64,000 nucleotides of DNA, from NCBI RefSeq assembly GCF_040529045.1, contig NZ_CP131914.1:124001-188000 (forward strand). The letters are read 5' to 3'. Origin of the DNA: Xanthomonas indica. GTDB taxonomy: Bacteria; Pseudomonadota; Gammaproteobacteria; Xanthomonadales; Xanthomonadaceae. A program made the translations under genes and the position numbers. A model generated the notes under the pieces. The model was not told the origin of the DNA. It saw only the letters and a list, made by a program, of their open reading frames with translations, and made no database searches. Below are positions 9,495-18,279 of this stretch, one piece after another (position 1 is the stretch's first letter; each line of letters opens with the position of its first letter).

Positions 9495-11024
9495 CTACGC
9501 CACAACAACGCTCCGCGGCCAGACGTCCGGGGCCGCCTTGCAATAGCGTTCGATGAACTCCGCCTGCGAGGGCATCGCCGCGCTGGCCTGCTGCAGCGGC
9601 TGCCGGATCCGCGTCAGCAGCGTGCGCAGATCCGCATCGCCCATGGCGGCGGCCAACGGATGCGGCGGCCCGGGCTGGATCCCCTGGCCCATCAACACGC
9701 TGGTCCACGAATCCACGCGGAACAGTTCGCCGGGGTCCTGCCAGGCGTGCGCACGTTCGCGCCAGGCGCGCAGCCGAATCGCCAGCGACTCGGGCAGCGC
9801 CATCTCGCGGCACGCCTTCCACATCGGTTCGTCGCGCTGGGTCGCGTGGTAGTGCAGGATGATGAAGTCGCGCACGTGCTCCATCTCCTGGCGGCTGACC
9901 GTGTTGTACAGCTCCACCAGTGCCGGACTGATGCCGTCGCTCGGAAACAGCTGGATCAGGCGCACCACGGCGCTGATGGTCAGATGGATGCTGGTCGATT
10001 CCAGCGGCTCGATGAAGCCACTGGCCAGGCCCAACGCCACCACGTTCTTGTTCCACGCCTGCAACCTGCGCCCGCTGCGGAACGGCACCAGCCACGGGTC
10101 GCGCAGCGGCGGACCGTCGACGTCGCGCAGCAGCTTGGCGTGCGCCTCGTCGTCGGACATGTGGCGGCTGGAGAACACCAGCCCGCACCCGACCCGGTGC
10201 TGGAGCGCGATATGCCAGCGCCACCCGGCCTCGTGCGCGATGGCACGGGTATACGGCACCGGCGGCGCGACCGCCTCGGTCTGCACCGCCACGGCGCGAT
10301 CGCTGGGCAACCAGTCGCGCCAGTCTTCGTAGCCGGTGTGCAGCGTCTGCTCGGTCAGCAGGCCACGGAAGCCGGTGCAGTCGATGAACAGGTCGCCCTC
10401 GATGACCTGCCCGTCGTCCAGCAGCAGCGACGCGATGGCGCCGTCATGCGCATGCTGCCGAACCTCGCGGATCTGCCCTTCCACCCGGCGCAGGCCGTAG
10501 CCTTCGGCCTTCTTGCGCAGGAACTTCGCGTACAGCGCGGCGTCGAAGTGATAGGCGTAGTTGACCTGCGGCTGCGTCTCCAGCGAGAACCGGTCCGCAT
10601 GCGAGGCCACGCTTTCCAGGCAGAAATCGCCCAGGTCCGACGGCATGCCGCGGCGCAGGCTGTCCAGCCAGAAATGATGGAACGGCGTGGCCCAGGTGCC
10701 CTGCCCGATGGTGCCGAACGGATGGATGAAGCGATCGCCGGGGCGACGCCAGTGCTCGAAGGAAATCGAGAGCTTGAAGGTGCCGGCCACCGCGCGCAGG
10801 AACTCCTGCTCGTCGATCTGCAGGAAGCGGTGGAACATGCGGATCGGCGGCACGGTCGATTCGCCGACGCCCACGGTGCCGATCTGCTCGGACTCCACCA
10901 GGGTGATGTCCAGGCGATCGCGGAACTGGTGCGCCAGCGCGCAGCCGGCCAGCCAGCCTGCGGTGCCGCCGCCGGCGATGACGACCTTGCGGATGCGTCC
11001 GTCTGGTGTGGTGGCCAGGGTCAA
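9495..11024 (-). CDS. Tryptophan-halogenase-family flavoprotein of a TonB-receptor locus
   Basis: This is a 509-residue protein of PF04820. The FAD-binding motif VVIAGGGTAGWLAG starts near residue 14 and GVGESTVPPI follows near residue 60. The stretch FKLSISFEHW holds a lysine where tryptophan halogenases have the catalytic lysine. WRWHIALQ resembles the family's WxWxIP motif but lacks the proline. A TTG start is chosen because GGGAG lies 7 bases upstream; the frame continues upstream into the end of the cupin gene without a ribosome site. There is no secretion signal. It is fourth in TonB receptor-SapC-cupin-halogenase, an association known from carbohydrate loci of Caulobacterales and Xanthomonadales with no assigned substrate. 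Halogenation itself is unproven; it may be a different flavin oxidation. Confidence 0.85.
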   Translation of the reverse strand: MTLATTPDGRIRKVVIAGGGTAGWLAGCALAHQFRDRLDITLVESEQIGTVGVGESTVPPIRMFHRFLQIDEQEFLRAVAGTFKLSISFEHWRRPGDRFIHPFGTIGQGTWATPFHHFWLDSLRRGMPSDLGDFCLESVASHADRFSLETQPQVNYAYHFDAALYAKFLRKKAEGYGLRRVEGQIREVRQHAHDGAIASLLLDDGQVIEGDLFIDCTGFRGLLTEQTLHTGYEDWRDWLPSDRAVAVQTEAVAPPVPYTRAIAHEAGWRWHIALQHRVGCGLVFSSRHMSDDEAHAKLLRDVDGPPLRDPWLVPFRSGRRLQAWNKNVVALGLASGFIEPLESTSIHLTISAVVRLIQLFPSDGISPALVELYNTVSRQEMEHVRDFIILHYHATQRDEPMWKACREMALPESLAIRLRAWRERAHAWQDPGELFRVDSWTSVLMGQGIQPGPPHPLAAAMGDADLRTLLTRIRQPLQQASAAMPSQAEFIERYCKAAPDVWPRSVVVA

Positions 11025-11037
11025 GGCGATGCTCCCA

Positions 11038-12057
11038 TCAGCGGTTGAGTCGCGCCAGCAACTGCGCACGCACGCGGCGCGCACGCGTTTCGTCGAACGG
11101 CGCCAGCTCGCCGCGCGCGGCCTCAGGCAGGTGCTGCGCTGCGCGTTCGCCCGGACCGAACACGTAGTAATCGAAGATCTGCGCCCACGCCTGCTTCTCG
11201 CGTGCCGGCAGATCGCGCAGCGCCCACATCGCGTGCTGCAGCGCCGTCAGCGGCGAGGGCAGGAAGGCCGGCGCACTGCGCCACCAGTAGTTCACCAGCA
11301 CATTGAACGGCTCAAGGCTGCGCACGTGGTGCCACCACATGCTCGGGATGAACAGCGCATCGCCCGGCTCCAGCTCGACGTGCTGCGCGCTGGCGAGGGC
11401 ATCGCGGAAGCGCGGATGCCGCGTGAAGTCGGGGCGGTCGACATCCACCACGCTGACCACCTGCCCGCCCGGCGTGGGGTCCAGCGGCCCCGGATACAGG
11501 TTGTCGATCTGCTCCGGCGGAAACAGGGTGAAGCGGCGCCGGCCCACGGCACAGCAGGCCAGGTTGTCCGGCGTGTCGAAATGGCAGGAGGCGATGACGC
11601 GGTTGCCGATCCAGATGCTCGCCGGCGCGTCGATGCCCTGCCCGGCCAGGCCGGCGTCGTTGGCCTGCGCGAACCCCGGCAGCGCCCGCTCGATCGGCAG
11701 CGACGCGACATAGTAGGTGGGCGGCCGCGGATCCTCGAAGGTGGCGGCGATCGCGTCCAGCACCTGCGTGAGCGGTCCACGCCGGACCTCGACATTCAAC
11801 TGGGTGAAATCGGCGTTGTAGAACGGACGGCCCTCGATCCCGGGTTCGCCGAAGGAATACGGAACCGGCACACCCGCATCGAAACCACGCAGGTACGCCA
11901 GCGCCTCCTGCGTGGAGCGCAGCCCGGCCTGGACCAGCCCCCAGTCGCGCGCGATGCCGCGCAACACCACCGGCTCCCCGGCCGCCACCAGGTCCTGCAC
12001 TGGCAGCGCGGTGGGCTGCACGCCCTCCAGTGTCCGCATGGCCCCGCCGTCCGGCAT
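11038..12057 (-). CDS. Cupin-like / JmjC-type Fe(II) oxygenase family protein
   Basis: The 339-residue cytosolic protein is of the cupin_8 (FIH/JmjC) type. The facial-triad motif appears as CHFDTPDNL (His, Asp) near residue 163 and WWHHV (His) near residue 243, with GDALFIPSMWWHHV as the typical second strand. Such folds usually bind Fe(II) and 2-oxoglutarate and hydroxylate proteins or small molecules; the substrate here is unknown. Its ATG lies 2 bp after the SapC-like stop and the halogenase-like TTG begins 13 bp after its own stop, so the three form a tight operon downstream of the TonB receptor. Confidence 0.82.
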   Translation of the reverse strand: MPDGGAMRTLEGVQPTALPVQDLVAAGEPVVLRGIARDWGLVQAGLRSTQEALAYLRGFDAGVPVPYSFGEPGIEGRPFYNADFTQLNVEVRRGPLTQVLDAIAATFEDPRPPTYYVASLPIERALPGFAQANDAGLAGQGIDAPASIWIGNRVIASCHFDTPDNLACCAVGRRRFTLFPPEQIDNLYPGPLDPTPGGQVVSVVDVDRPDFTRHPRFRDALASAQHVELEPGDALFIPSMWWHHVRSLEPFNVLVNYWWRSAPAFLPSPLTALQHAMWALRDLPAREKQAWAQIFDYYVFGPGERAAQHLPEAARGELAPFDETRARRVRAQLLARLNR

Positions 12058-12059
12058 GG

Positions 12060-12818
12060 TCAGTTCCTGCCCGCCGCGACGGCGGCATCCTGCAATCGCA
12101 GGCGTCGCTGCTTTTCGGCGATCAGCCGCCGCATGTTGTGCAGCGACGCCAGCATCAGGAACGCCCCTTCCAGATAGCCGGCGCGGTTGAGCGCAGCCAG
12201 CGCGGTGCCGTCCAACTGAGACAGGCGCTCACGGTCGATCGCGTGCAGGCCACTGACGCCGACCCGATGCTGCGCATCGACTTGCACGTCGAGCGTCACC
12301 GGCTGGATCAGGCCGTGCGCATCGAGCGCGGCGAACATCTCCGCGCCGAAGGCATGGCCCTCGTGGATGCCGCGCAGCACCGTGGCGATGTGATCGAGAT
12401 AGGCGGTGTTACCCCCTTGCGGCAGGAACACCGGCTCCCCCTGCATCGCGGTCACCCGCGGATGCTCCATGTCCACGTGCAGGACCGCCTCCTGGCTGAG
12501 CACGCCATCGATCCGCTGCTCCTGGAATCCGATCAGGAACGGCCCCTTGGCGGCCGCACCGGGCAGATACGAGGCCGCCCAGCGCCGCTCCTGCAGGAAC
12601 AGGTTCTCGTGCTGCTCGAACCCCAGCAGCGCCACCGACTGCCACGCGCCTGTCGCCGGGTCCTTGCGCAGGAAGAGCGGATATTCCCGCTGCAGCTCGG
12701 CGAACTCGCTCGGATAGGCCGGCACCATGCCCACCGCGTCGCCGAACTCCGGCCCGAAGTCGGTGGCCACGCGCAGGTCGCGGTGCGCGATGTTGTTGAG
12801 CATTTCGTAACGCGGCAT
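12060..12818 (-). CDS. SapC-like protein (PF07277)
   Basis: This 252-residue soluble protein begins MPRYEMLNNIAHRDLRV, typical of the SapC family found beside TonB receptors and tryptophan-halogenase-like genes. There is no signal peptide or membrane segment. The conserved FPLFLRKDP-like stretch here reads YPLFLRKDPATG, followed by LLGFEQHENLFLQ. AGGAG lies 11 bases before the ATG. The frame is open upstream into the receptor gene, but no start there has support. Biochemical function is unknown for the family; the name comes from a Campylobacter surface-layer locus and need not reflect its job here. Confidence 0.82.
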   Translation of the reverse strand: MPRYEMLNNIAHRDLRVATDFGPEFGDAVGMVPAYPSEFAELQREYPLFLRKDPATGAWQSVALLGFEQHENLFLQERRWAASYLPGAAAKGPFLIGFQEQRIDGVLSQEAVLHVDMEHPRVTAMQGEPVFLPQGGNTAYLDHIATVLRGIHEGHAFGAEMFAALDAHGLIQPVTLDVQVDAQHRVGVSGLHAIDRERLSQLDGTALAALNRAGYLEGAFLMLASLHNMRRLIAEKQRRLRLQDAAVAAGRN

Positions 12819-12913
12819 CGTGTTGCGCACTCCTGGTTGCAGCCTTGCACGGCGCGCCGCCGCGACAGCGGCGGCGTCCGTGGCGACACGCGAAGAGAAG
12901 CTCCTCGCCTTCT

Positions 12914-15900
12914 TCAGAACCTGTAGCGAACACCCAGCATGTAGCGCGGACTCTGGTCGGCCAGCTTCACGATCATCTGCGAGGTACGCGAGCGCCAGCG
13001 CACGTCCTCGCCGGTCAGGTTGATCGCTTCCAGGCCGAACGACCAGTTGTCGTTCAACGTGTAGTTCACGCTGAGGTCCCACTGCTCGTAGGGTTCCACA
13101 TAGTACGGATTGCGGCTGGTGCCCTGGTTGGCCAGGATCAGGTACTGGTCGCGCCAGTTCCAGGCCAGGCGTACCGACCAGCCGTACTTCTCGTACATCA
13201 GCACCGCATTGGCGGTGTCGCTCAGGCCGGTGAGCGCGAACTGGTCGATGCCCGGATCGCCGCCGTTGTCGTAGCCCACGTCGCCCTTGACGATGGTGTA
13301 GTTGGCGAGGACGCCGAACCCGGTGTCGCCGAAGAAGTACTGCCCGCCGAGTTCCCAGCCGTGCAGCTTGGCCTGGTTCTGGTTGATCGGGCGGTTGACG
13401 TTGAACTCGTACAGCGGGTCGTCGGCCTCGCCGTACAGATCGTAGGCCGCTTCGGTCGCCAGCACCTGCGCGCCGCTACCGTTGTAGGCGGCCAGGCCGG
13501 CCGGGTTGTTGCGCAGCAGGGCCAGCGCGGTGAACAGCGAGGTATCGTTGGCCGAACAGGCCGCTGCGTTGGCCGGGCCGACCTGGGCGAGACAGGCGCC
13601 GCTGGTGAGGAAGGCCAGTGCCGTCCTCGCGTCCGGGCCGGAGGTCGGATCGCGCAGGCCGTACAGATTCTCCTGCACCACGGTGTTGCCGATGAAGTTG
13701 TTGACCGACTTGTTCCAGTAGGTCACCGACAGGTAACTGGCGTCGGCGAAGTACCACTCCAGCGCCAGGTCGAGGTTGTCGGACTCCAGCGGCTTCAGCG
13801 CCGGGTTCTGCGCGGTGCCGCTGGCCCGCGAGGACGGGTCGATCAGCACCGAGCCGAACGGCTGCTGCGCCCCGGGGCCGGCATAGAGGTTGCCGATCGG
13901 CGCGCGCGCGATGCTCTTGCCGAACGAGACGCGGCCCTTCAGCGTGTCGGTGAGGTCGATGCTGAAATCGAGGTTGGGCAGGATATAGCTGTAGGTGGTC
14001 TTTTCGCTGAAGGGTTGCTGCGCGTTGGACAGCACCACGCGGAAGTCGTTGTTGGACTGCCACTCGATCGCTTCGGGGGTGGCGATGACCGAGGTCGAGA
14101 CCACGTCGGTGGTTTCGTAGCGCACGCCCAACCGCGTATTGGTACGCCGACCGGCCAACTCGCCATCCAGTTCCACCTGGAAGTAAGCCGAGCGGGTCTT
14201 CTCCTCCACGAAATTGTCGGCGGCGCGTTGCGGGCTCACGCCCAGGCCGACGCCGTACTGGCCGGCTGCCCATTCCGCGAGCCGGCCGGCATCGCCCCGC
14301 CATGCGGGCCAACTGGTGCCGCCGTAGTCGTCGAACAGGCCGATGATGTTGACCGGCTGCATCAGGTTCATCAGCCCGCCGGCGGTATCGCGGTCGACAT
14401 TGGCCACGCCCCAGTCGCCCAGGGTGGAATACGCCTCGGCGGCCTGGATGCGGTGGGTGGTCGACTTGCTGCTGTCCACGCCGAACTGGAAGCGGCCCTG
14501 GTCGAAGCTCCACTCGCCGTCCACGCGCGCCTGCTTGATCTGGCTGATCTGGCTCTGCGAGTTGACGCGCAGCACCTGCGTGCCGATCTCGCCCGGCACG
14601 AAGCCCGGGTTGACCACGCCGTTGACGTTGGCCGCGGCAGCGGCGTCGCTCGGATACCAGACCTGGGCGCCGATCGGCAGGCCGTTGTTGAAGTTCAACT
14701 CCTGCACCCAGGAGCCGCCGCAGTGCGGGCCGGTGGTGCAGTTGTTGGTGCCGGCAATGCTCATGAAGAGAGAACCGCCGCCGGTCAGCGGATCGTTCGG
14801 GCGGCTTTCGTTCTTCGAGTCGTGCGCGTCGAAGCTCAGCTTGAGCCGGTCGGTCACGTTCCACACCGCGTTCAGGCCGAGCGAGCCCAGCTTGTACTTC
14901 TGCATGCTGCGTTGCTGCTCGAGGCCGAAATCCTTGGTGCCGGCGATTTCGCGGATGTAGGTCGGCACCGCCACCGCGCCGCTGGTGTCGAAGGTCACGT
15001 CGGTGTAGTTGCTGTTCTGCAGCCACATGCCCTGCTCGCCACGATTCTCGGTGATCTCGTTGGTCGAGTAGGTGTAGTCCAGGGTCAGGGTCAGGCTGTC
15101 GGTGGGCGCGAACTGCAGCACCGCCTGGCCGTTGACGCGCTCGCGTTCGAACTCGGAGAACGCATAGCGCAGATCGTTCGGGCGCGCGTACAGCGCACCG
15201 ATCTGCGGCGCGTTGACCACGGTCGGGTTGCCGGGCAGCGAGCCGGTCCACGGCTGCACGTTCCAGTAGTTCTCGGTGGCCTGCACCGAGCCGCCCTTGC
15301 GCTTCTGGTAGCTCGCGCTGACGCCGACACCGAAGGTCTTGTCCGGATTGCTGTAGCTGAAGATGCCGGACAGTTCCGGGGTCAGGTCGTTGTCGAACGG
15401 CTGGCTGCGGTCGGAGACCGCCTTGGCGCCGGCACTGGCGACGATGCCCTGGTGGTCGAACGGACGCGAGGTCAGGATGTTGATGGTGGCGCCGATGCCG
15501 CCGCTGGGCACGTTGGCCTGGCTGGTCTTGTAGACCTCGATGCCGTTGATCGCTTCGGCGGCCAACTGGGCGAAGTTGAAGGCGCGGGTGCCGCCGTCGA
15601 CGCCACCGATGGCGACCTGCCCGGCGGCGCCGAACGCATCGGCGCCCGGCATCTGCCGCCCGTTGAGCGTCACCATGTTGAACTGCGGGCCGAAGCCGCG
15701 CGCGGTGACCTGCGCGCCTTCGCCATCGCGCCGCTCGATGGAGATGCCGGTGATGCGCTGCAAGGATTCGGCCAGGTTGGTGTCCGGGAACTTGCCGATG
15801 TCCTCGGCACTGATGGCATCCACCACGCCCGCGGAATCGCGCTTGATGTCCATCGCCTGGCTGAGGCTGTTGCGCAGGCCGGTGACCTGGACGGTATCCA

Positions 15901-16045
15901 GTTGGGTCGGGCTGCTCTGGGCCTGCTGCTGGGCGGGCGGCGCCGGCGTCGCGGCGTCCTGTGCGAAGGCGGGATTGATGACCAGCACGCCGCCGACGAA
16001 CGTGAACATGGCCCTGGATTTGAACTTCGCCAGCGCCCGGCTCAT
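12914..16045 (-). CDS. TonB-dependent receptor, Caulobacter type, for plant-polymer oligosaccharides
   Basis: This is a 1043-residue outer-membrane active transporter. The signal peptide is cleaved after about residue 28 (NPAFA-Q), and a Pro/Gln/Ala linker precedes a TonB-box/plug beginning LDTVQVTGLRNS. The plug contains ESLQRITGISIERRDGEG, VTARGFGPQFNMVTLNGR and a long beta-barrel follows, ending in the outer-membrane signature YMLGVRYRF with terminal Phe. No FecA-type signalling extension is present, so it should act as transporter only. It heads the leftward unit with SapC-like, cupin and halogenase-like genes. A 293-bp region separates it from the divergent second lacI and contains a palindromic operator. 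Likely cargo is xylo-oligosaccharides, inferred from the locus. ATG 16045 is the first in-frame ATG before the signal peptide. Confidence 0.93.
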   Translation of the reverse strand: MSRALAKFKSRAMFTFVGGVLVINPAFAQDAATPAPPAQQQAQSSPTQLDTVQVTGLRNSLSQAMDIKRDSAGVVDAISAEDIGKFPDTNLAESLQRITGISIERRDGEGAQVTARGFGPQFNMVTLNGRQMPGADAFGAAGQVAIGGVDGGTRAFNFAQLAAEAINGIEVYKTSQANVPSGGIGATINILTSRPFDHQGIVASAGAKAVSDRSQPFDNDLTPELSGIFSYSNPDKTFGVGVSASYQKRKGGSVQATENYWNVQPWTGSLPGNPTVVNAPQIGALYARPNDLRYAFSEFERERVNGQAVLQFAPTDSLTLTLDYTYSTNEITENRGEQGMWLQNSNYTDVTFDTSGAVAVPTYIREIAGTKDFGLEQQRSMQKYKLGSLGLNAVWNVTDRLKLSFDAHDSKNESRPNDPLTGGGSLFMSIAGTNNCTTGPHCGGSWVQELNFNNGLPIGAQVWYPSDAAAAANVNGVVNPGFVPGEIGTQVLRVNSQSQISQIKQARVDGEWSFDQGRFQFGVDSSKSTTHRIQAAEAYSTLGDWGVANVDRDTAGGLMNLMQPVNIIGLFDDYGGTSWPAWRGDAGRLAEWAAGQYGVGLGVSPQRAADNFVEEKTRSAYFQVELDGELAGRRTNTRLGVRYETTDVVSTSVIATPEAIEWQSNNDFRVVLSNAQQPFSEKTTYSYILPNLDFSIDLTDTLKGRVSFGKSIARAPIGNLYAGPGAQQPFGSVLIDPSSRASGTAQNPALKPLESDNLDLALEWYFADASYLSVTYWNKSVNNFIGNTVVQENLYGLRDPTSGPDARTALAFLTSGACLAQVGPANAAACSANDTSLFTALALLRNNPAGLAAYNGSGAQVLATEAAYDLYGEADDPLYEFNVNRPINQNQAKLHGWELGGQYFFGDTGFGVLANYTIVKGDVGYDNGGDPGIDQFALTGLSDTANAVLMYEKYGWSVRLAWNWRDQYLILANQGTSRNPYYVEPYEQWDLSVNYTLNDNWSFGLEAINLTGEDVRWRSRTSQMIVKLADQSPRYMLGVRYRF

Positions 16046-16279
16046 GGACGAGCCCTCAGGACTGGCAGACGACGAAACATAGAAGCGCTCATGACTCTCC
16101 CCTCTGACATGCGATCGATGGATGTACCGCCCCTCCCCCAAAGAGGCACGCACGGGCGATGCCCGTCTTCCACGCCGAACATCGCAGCGCGCTGTGCGGT
16201 CGCTGCGACTCAAAACTCCGTTTCAGGATTGCCAGACGACGCGCGATAAAGGCTCCCCCCGAGCCCGACTGCCGCTAAT

Positions 16280-16293
16280 TGATAGCGCTATCA
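16280..16293. promoter_or_regulatory. Perfect 14-bp palindrome TGATAGCGCTATCA, LacI-type operator
   Basis: This is a perfect dyad with the central AGCGCT typical of LacI-family operators. It lies between the TonB receptor start (235 bp away) and the second lacI start (73 bp away), so it could control both directions, including autoregulation. It shares its core with the box before xylB. Confidence 0.75.
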
Positions 16294-16365
16294 TCACGTC
16301 ACGGCGCAGACTACGCACCCCCGATATCGCTTGTCATCATGCGTCGCAACAAAGGAACGCATTCC

Positions 16366-17427
16366 TTGAAGAGCACCCCCAAAACGCTGCGTCGAAAAGC
16401 GAGCACCATCACCATCGACGACGTGGCGGCGCATGCCGGCGTCTCGCCCATGACCGTCTCGCGCGTCACCCATGGCCATGCCGGCGTGCGCGAGAGCACC
16501 CGCGAGCGGGTGATGCGCAGCGTGCGCGCCCTGGACTACCGGCCCAACCCGGCCGCCAGCGCCCTCGCCGCGGCGCAACACCTGTGCATCGCGTTGATCT
16601 ACACCAATCCCAGCTCCAGCTATCTGCGCGAACTGCTGGTCGGGGCACTGCGCGGATCCACCCGTGCAGCGGCGCAACTGGTGATCGCCACCTGGGATGG
16701 CCTGGGTCCGCGGGCACGCCGCGCTGCCGCGCAGACGCTCTGCAACAGCGTGGCGGGGGTGATCCTGCCGCCGCCGCTGTGCGAATCGAAGGCCATCGTC
16801 GGCGCCTTCGTCGAGGCCGGCATCCCCGTCGTCGCCATCGCGTCCAGCCGGTTCAGCGACAAGGTCTCCTGCGTGCGCATCGATGACCGCCGCGCCAGCC
16901 ACGACATGGTGTCGCATCTGATCGCGCACGGGCACACCCGCATCGGCTACATCACCGGCGACCCGAACCAGACCGCCAGCGCGCACCGCTGGCAGGGCTA
17001 CCGCGATGCCCTGGCGGAGGCGGGCATCGGCTACGACGCCGCGCTGGTGCAAGCCGGCGACTTCACCTATCGCGCCGGACTGGAGGCGGCCGAGCGGCTC
17101 TTGGCGCTGCAGCCGCGCCCCAGCGCGATTTTCGCGAGCAACGACGACATGGCCTCGGCGGTGGTATCGGTGGCGCATCGCCGGCGCCTGAAGGTGCCGG
17201 AGGATCTGTCGGTGGTGGGGTTCGACGACACGTCGGCATCGACGATGGTGTGGCCGGAGCTGACCACCATCCATCAGCCGGTGGCGGACATGACCGATGC
17301 CGCCATCGACCTCCTGTTACGCGAGATCCGGCAGGCCGCCGGGGCGGAGCGCGCCAGCGTCAATCACGTGGTACCGCACCGCTTGATCACACGCGATTCG
17401 GTGTCGCGGCCGCTGTTGGATCGCTAG
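16366..17427 (+). CDS. LacI-family transcriptional regulator, paralogue of the one at 2914
   Basis: The 353-residue repressor is clearly homologous along its full length to the regulator at 2914-3972. Its helix-turn-helix is ITIDDVAAHAGVSPMTVSRV, and shared blocks include QQHLCIALIYTNPSSSYLRELLVG and FDDTSASTMVWPELTTIHQP. TTG 16366 has AAAGGA 9 bases upstream, exactly as in the paralogue; ATG 16339 is in frame nine codons earlier but lacks a ribosome site. It is divergent from the TonB receptor and flanks the other end of the locus from its twin. Effector is probably a xylose or xylo-oligosaccharide/uronate derivative; this is inference. Confidence 0.88.
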   Translation: MKSTPKTLRRKASTITIDDVAAHAGVSPMTVSRVTHGHAGVRESTRERVMRSVRALDYRPNPAASALAAAQHLCIALIYTNPSSSYLRELLVGALRGSTRAAAQLVIATWDGLGPRARRAAAQTLCNSVAGVILPPPLCESKAIVGAFVEAGIPVVAIASSRFSDKVSCVRIDDRRASHDMVSHLIAHGHTRIGYITGDPNQTASAHRWQGYRDALAEAGIGYDAALVQAGDFTYRAGLEAAERLLALQPRPSAIFASNDDMASAVVSVAHRRRLKVPEDLSVVGFDDTSASTMVWPELTTIHQPVADMTDAAIDLLLREIRQAAGAERASVNHVVPHRLITRDSVSRPLLDR

Positions 17428-17509
17428 CGTCATTGGATGCGGGCTGGAGGACGGCGCACGGCCGCTGCGTCCCACGCATTGCGCACAAGCGCACCGCCGT
17501 GCAGCGCAT

Positions 17510-17614
17510 TTGCTGTTGCTGTTGCTTCGGCTGTTGCTGTTGCTTCGGCCGTTGCCGTTGCCCCGGCTGCCGCTGTTGCTTTGGCTTTGGCTTTGGCTGT
17601 TGCTGTCGCTTTTG
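17510..17614. repeat. Low-complexity GTTGCT/TTCGG/TTTGG tract
   Basis: The tract alternates TTGCTGTTGC, TTCGGC and TTTGGC units. A shorter mirror of it (AGCAACAGCC, AAAGCC) occurs at the outer edge of the right arm of the inverted repeat, so it belongs to the same composite repeat. Frames across it give only Val/Ala/Leu runs and are not credible genes. Confidence 0.75.
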
Positions 17615-17848
17615 ACTTACCGGGTTCCCTTCCGAAGCGGCGAATCAGGCGGGAAAAACCCGAAGGGCGGCGTACATGGATGTACGCCGTCCGCGGCAGG
17701 GGCAGGATGCCCCTTCCGCGGATCCCGTCTGGTTCGCGGACCCGGAGCGCGCAGCGCGGAGGGCGCGTAGGCAGGGCGCGCTTTCTTTTGGTTACCTTTT
17801 CTTTGCGCGAGCAAAGAAAAGTAACTCGCCCGCAAGGGCGAAAGCCTT
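17575..17848 (+). repeat. Left arm of a large inverted repeat
   Basis: This arm of about 275 bp matches the reverse complement of 18007-18279 almost throughout. Shared blocks include TTTTGACTTnCCGGGTTCC, GGCAGGGGCAGGATGCCCC, ACCCGGAGCGCG and CTTTCTTTTGGTTAC. The arm itself holds smaller dyads: GTACATGGATGTAC, AGGGGCAggatgCCCCT and TTTTCTTTGC...GCAAAGAAAA. No protein-like frame is shared between the arms. Confidence 0.85.
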
Positions 17849-17907
17849 TAAAGCTTTTGCTGTTGCTACTGCTGTTGATTCAAGTTTGTCTGTCGGACGA
17901 GAAGATC

Positions 17908-17975
17908 TGTAGGAGCGGCTTCAGCCGCGACAGCGAGAGTCCATTGTGCCTGTCGCGGCTGAAGCCGCTCCTACA
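17908..17975. repeat. REP hairpin (GTAGGAGCGGCTTCAGCCGC type), loop of the inverted repeat
   Basis: Two inverted copies of the REP unit GTAGGAGCGGCTTCAGCCGC are separated by about 20 bases, forming a long hairpin. The same unit occurs at 22333-22400 and 63313-63381. It resembles REP/BIME elements mobilised by RAYT-type transposases; no such transposase gene is in the window. Confidence 0.9.
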
Positions 17976-18006
17976 ATTCAGCCATGGCGGCAGCATCTTC
18001 AAGAGC

Positions 18007-18279
18007 AAAGCTTTCGCCTTGCGGCGAGTCACTTTCTTTGCTTGTGCAAAGAAAAGTAACCAAAAGAAAGCACACCCTGCCTCGCGCCCTCCGCGCTAAC
18101 GCGCTCCGGGTCCGCGTCCAGCCCGGGGATTCGCGGAAGGGGCATCCTGCCCCTGCCGCGAACGGCGCACGTCCTTGTGCGCCGCCCCTTCGGGGTTTTT
18201 CCCCGGGCTGGCCGCCGCTTCGGAAAGGAACCCGGCAAGTCAAAAGCGACAGCAACAGCCAAAGCCAAAGCAACAGCCG
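18007..18279 (-). repeat. Right arm of the large inverted repeat
   Basis: This is the reverse-complement partner of 17575-17848, with about 158 bp between the arms. It carries the same internal hairpins, for example CTTTGCttgtGCAAAG near 18035-18055. Together with the spacer it fills most of the 1.08-kb gene-free gap 17428-18507; nothing else is recognisable there. Confidence 0.85.

Noticed and set aside
12845-16249. Open frame of over 1100 codons on the plus strand opposite the TonB receptor
   Set aside because: Shadow of the receptor gene, with Val/Gly/Arg/His bias and no domain.
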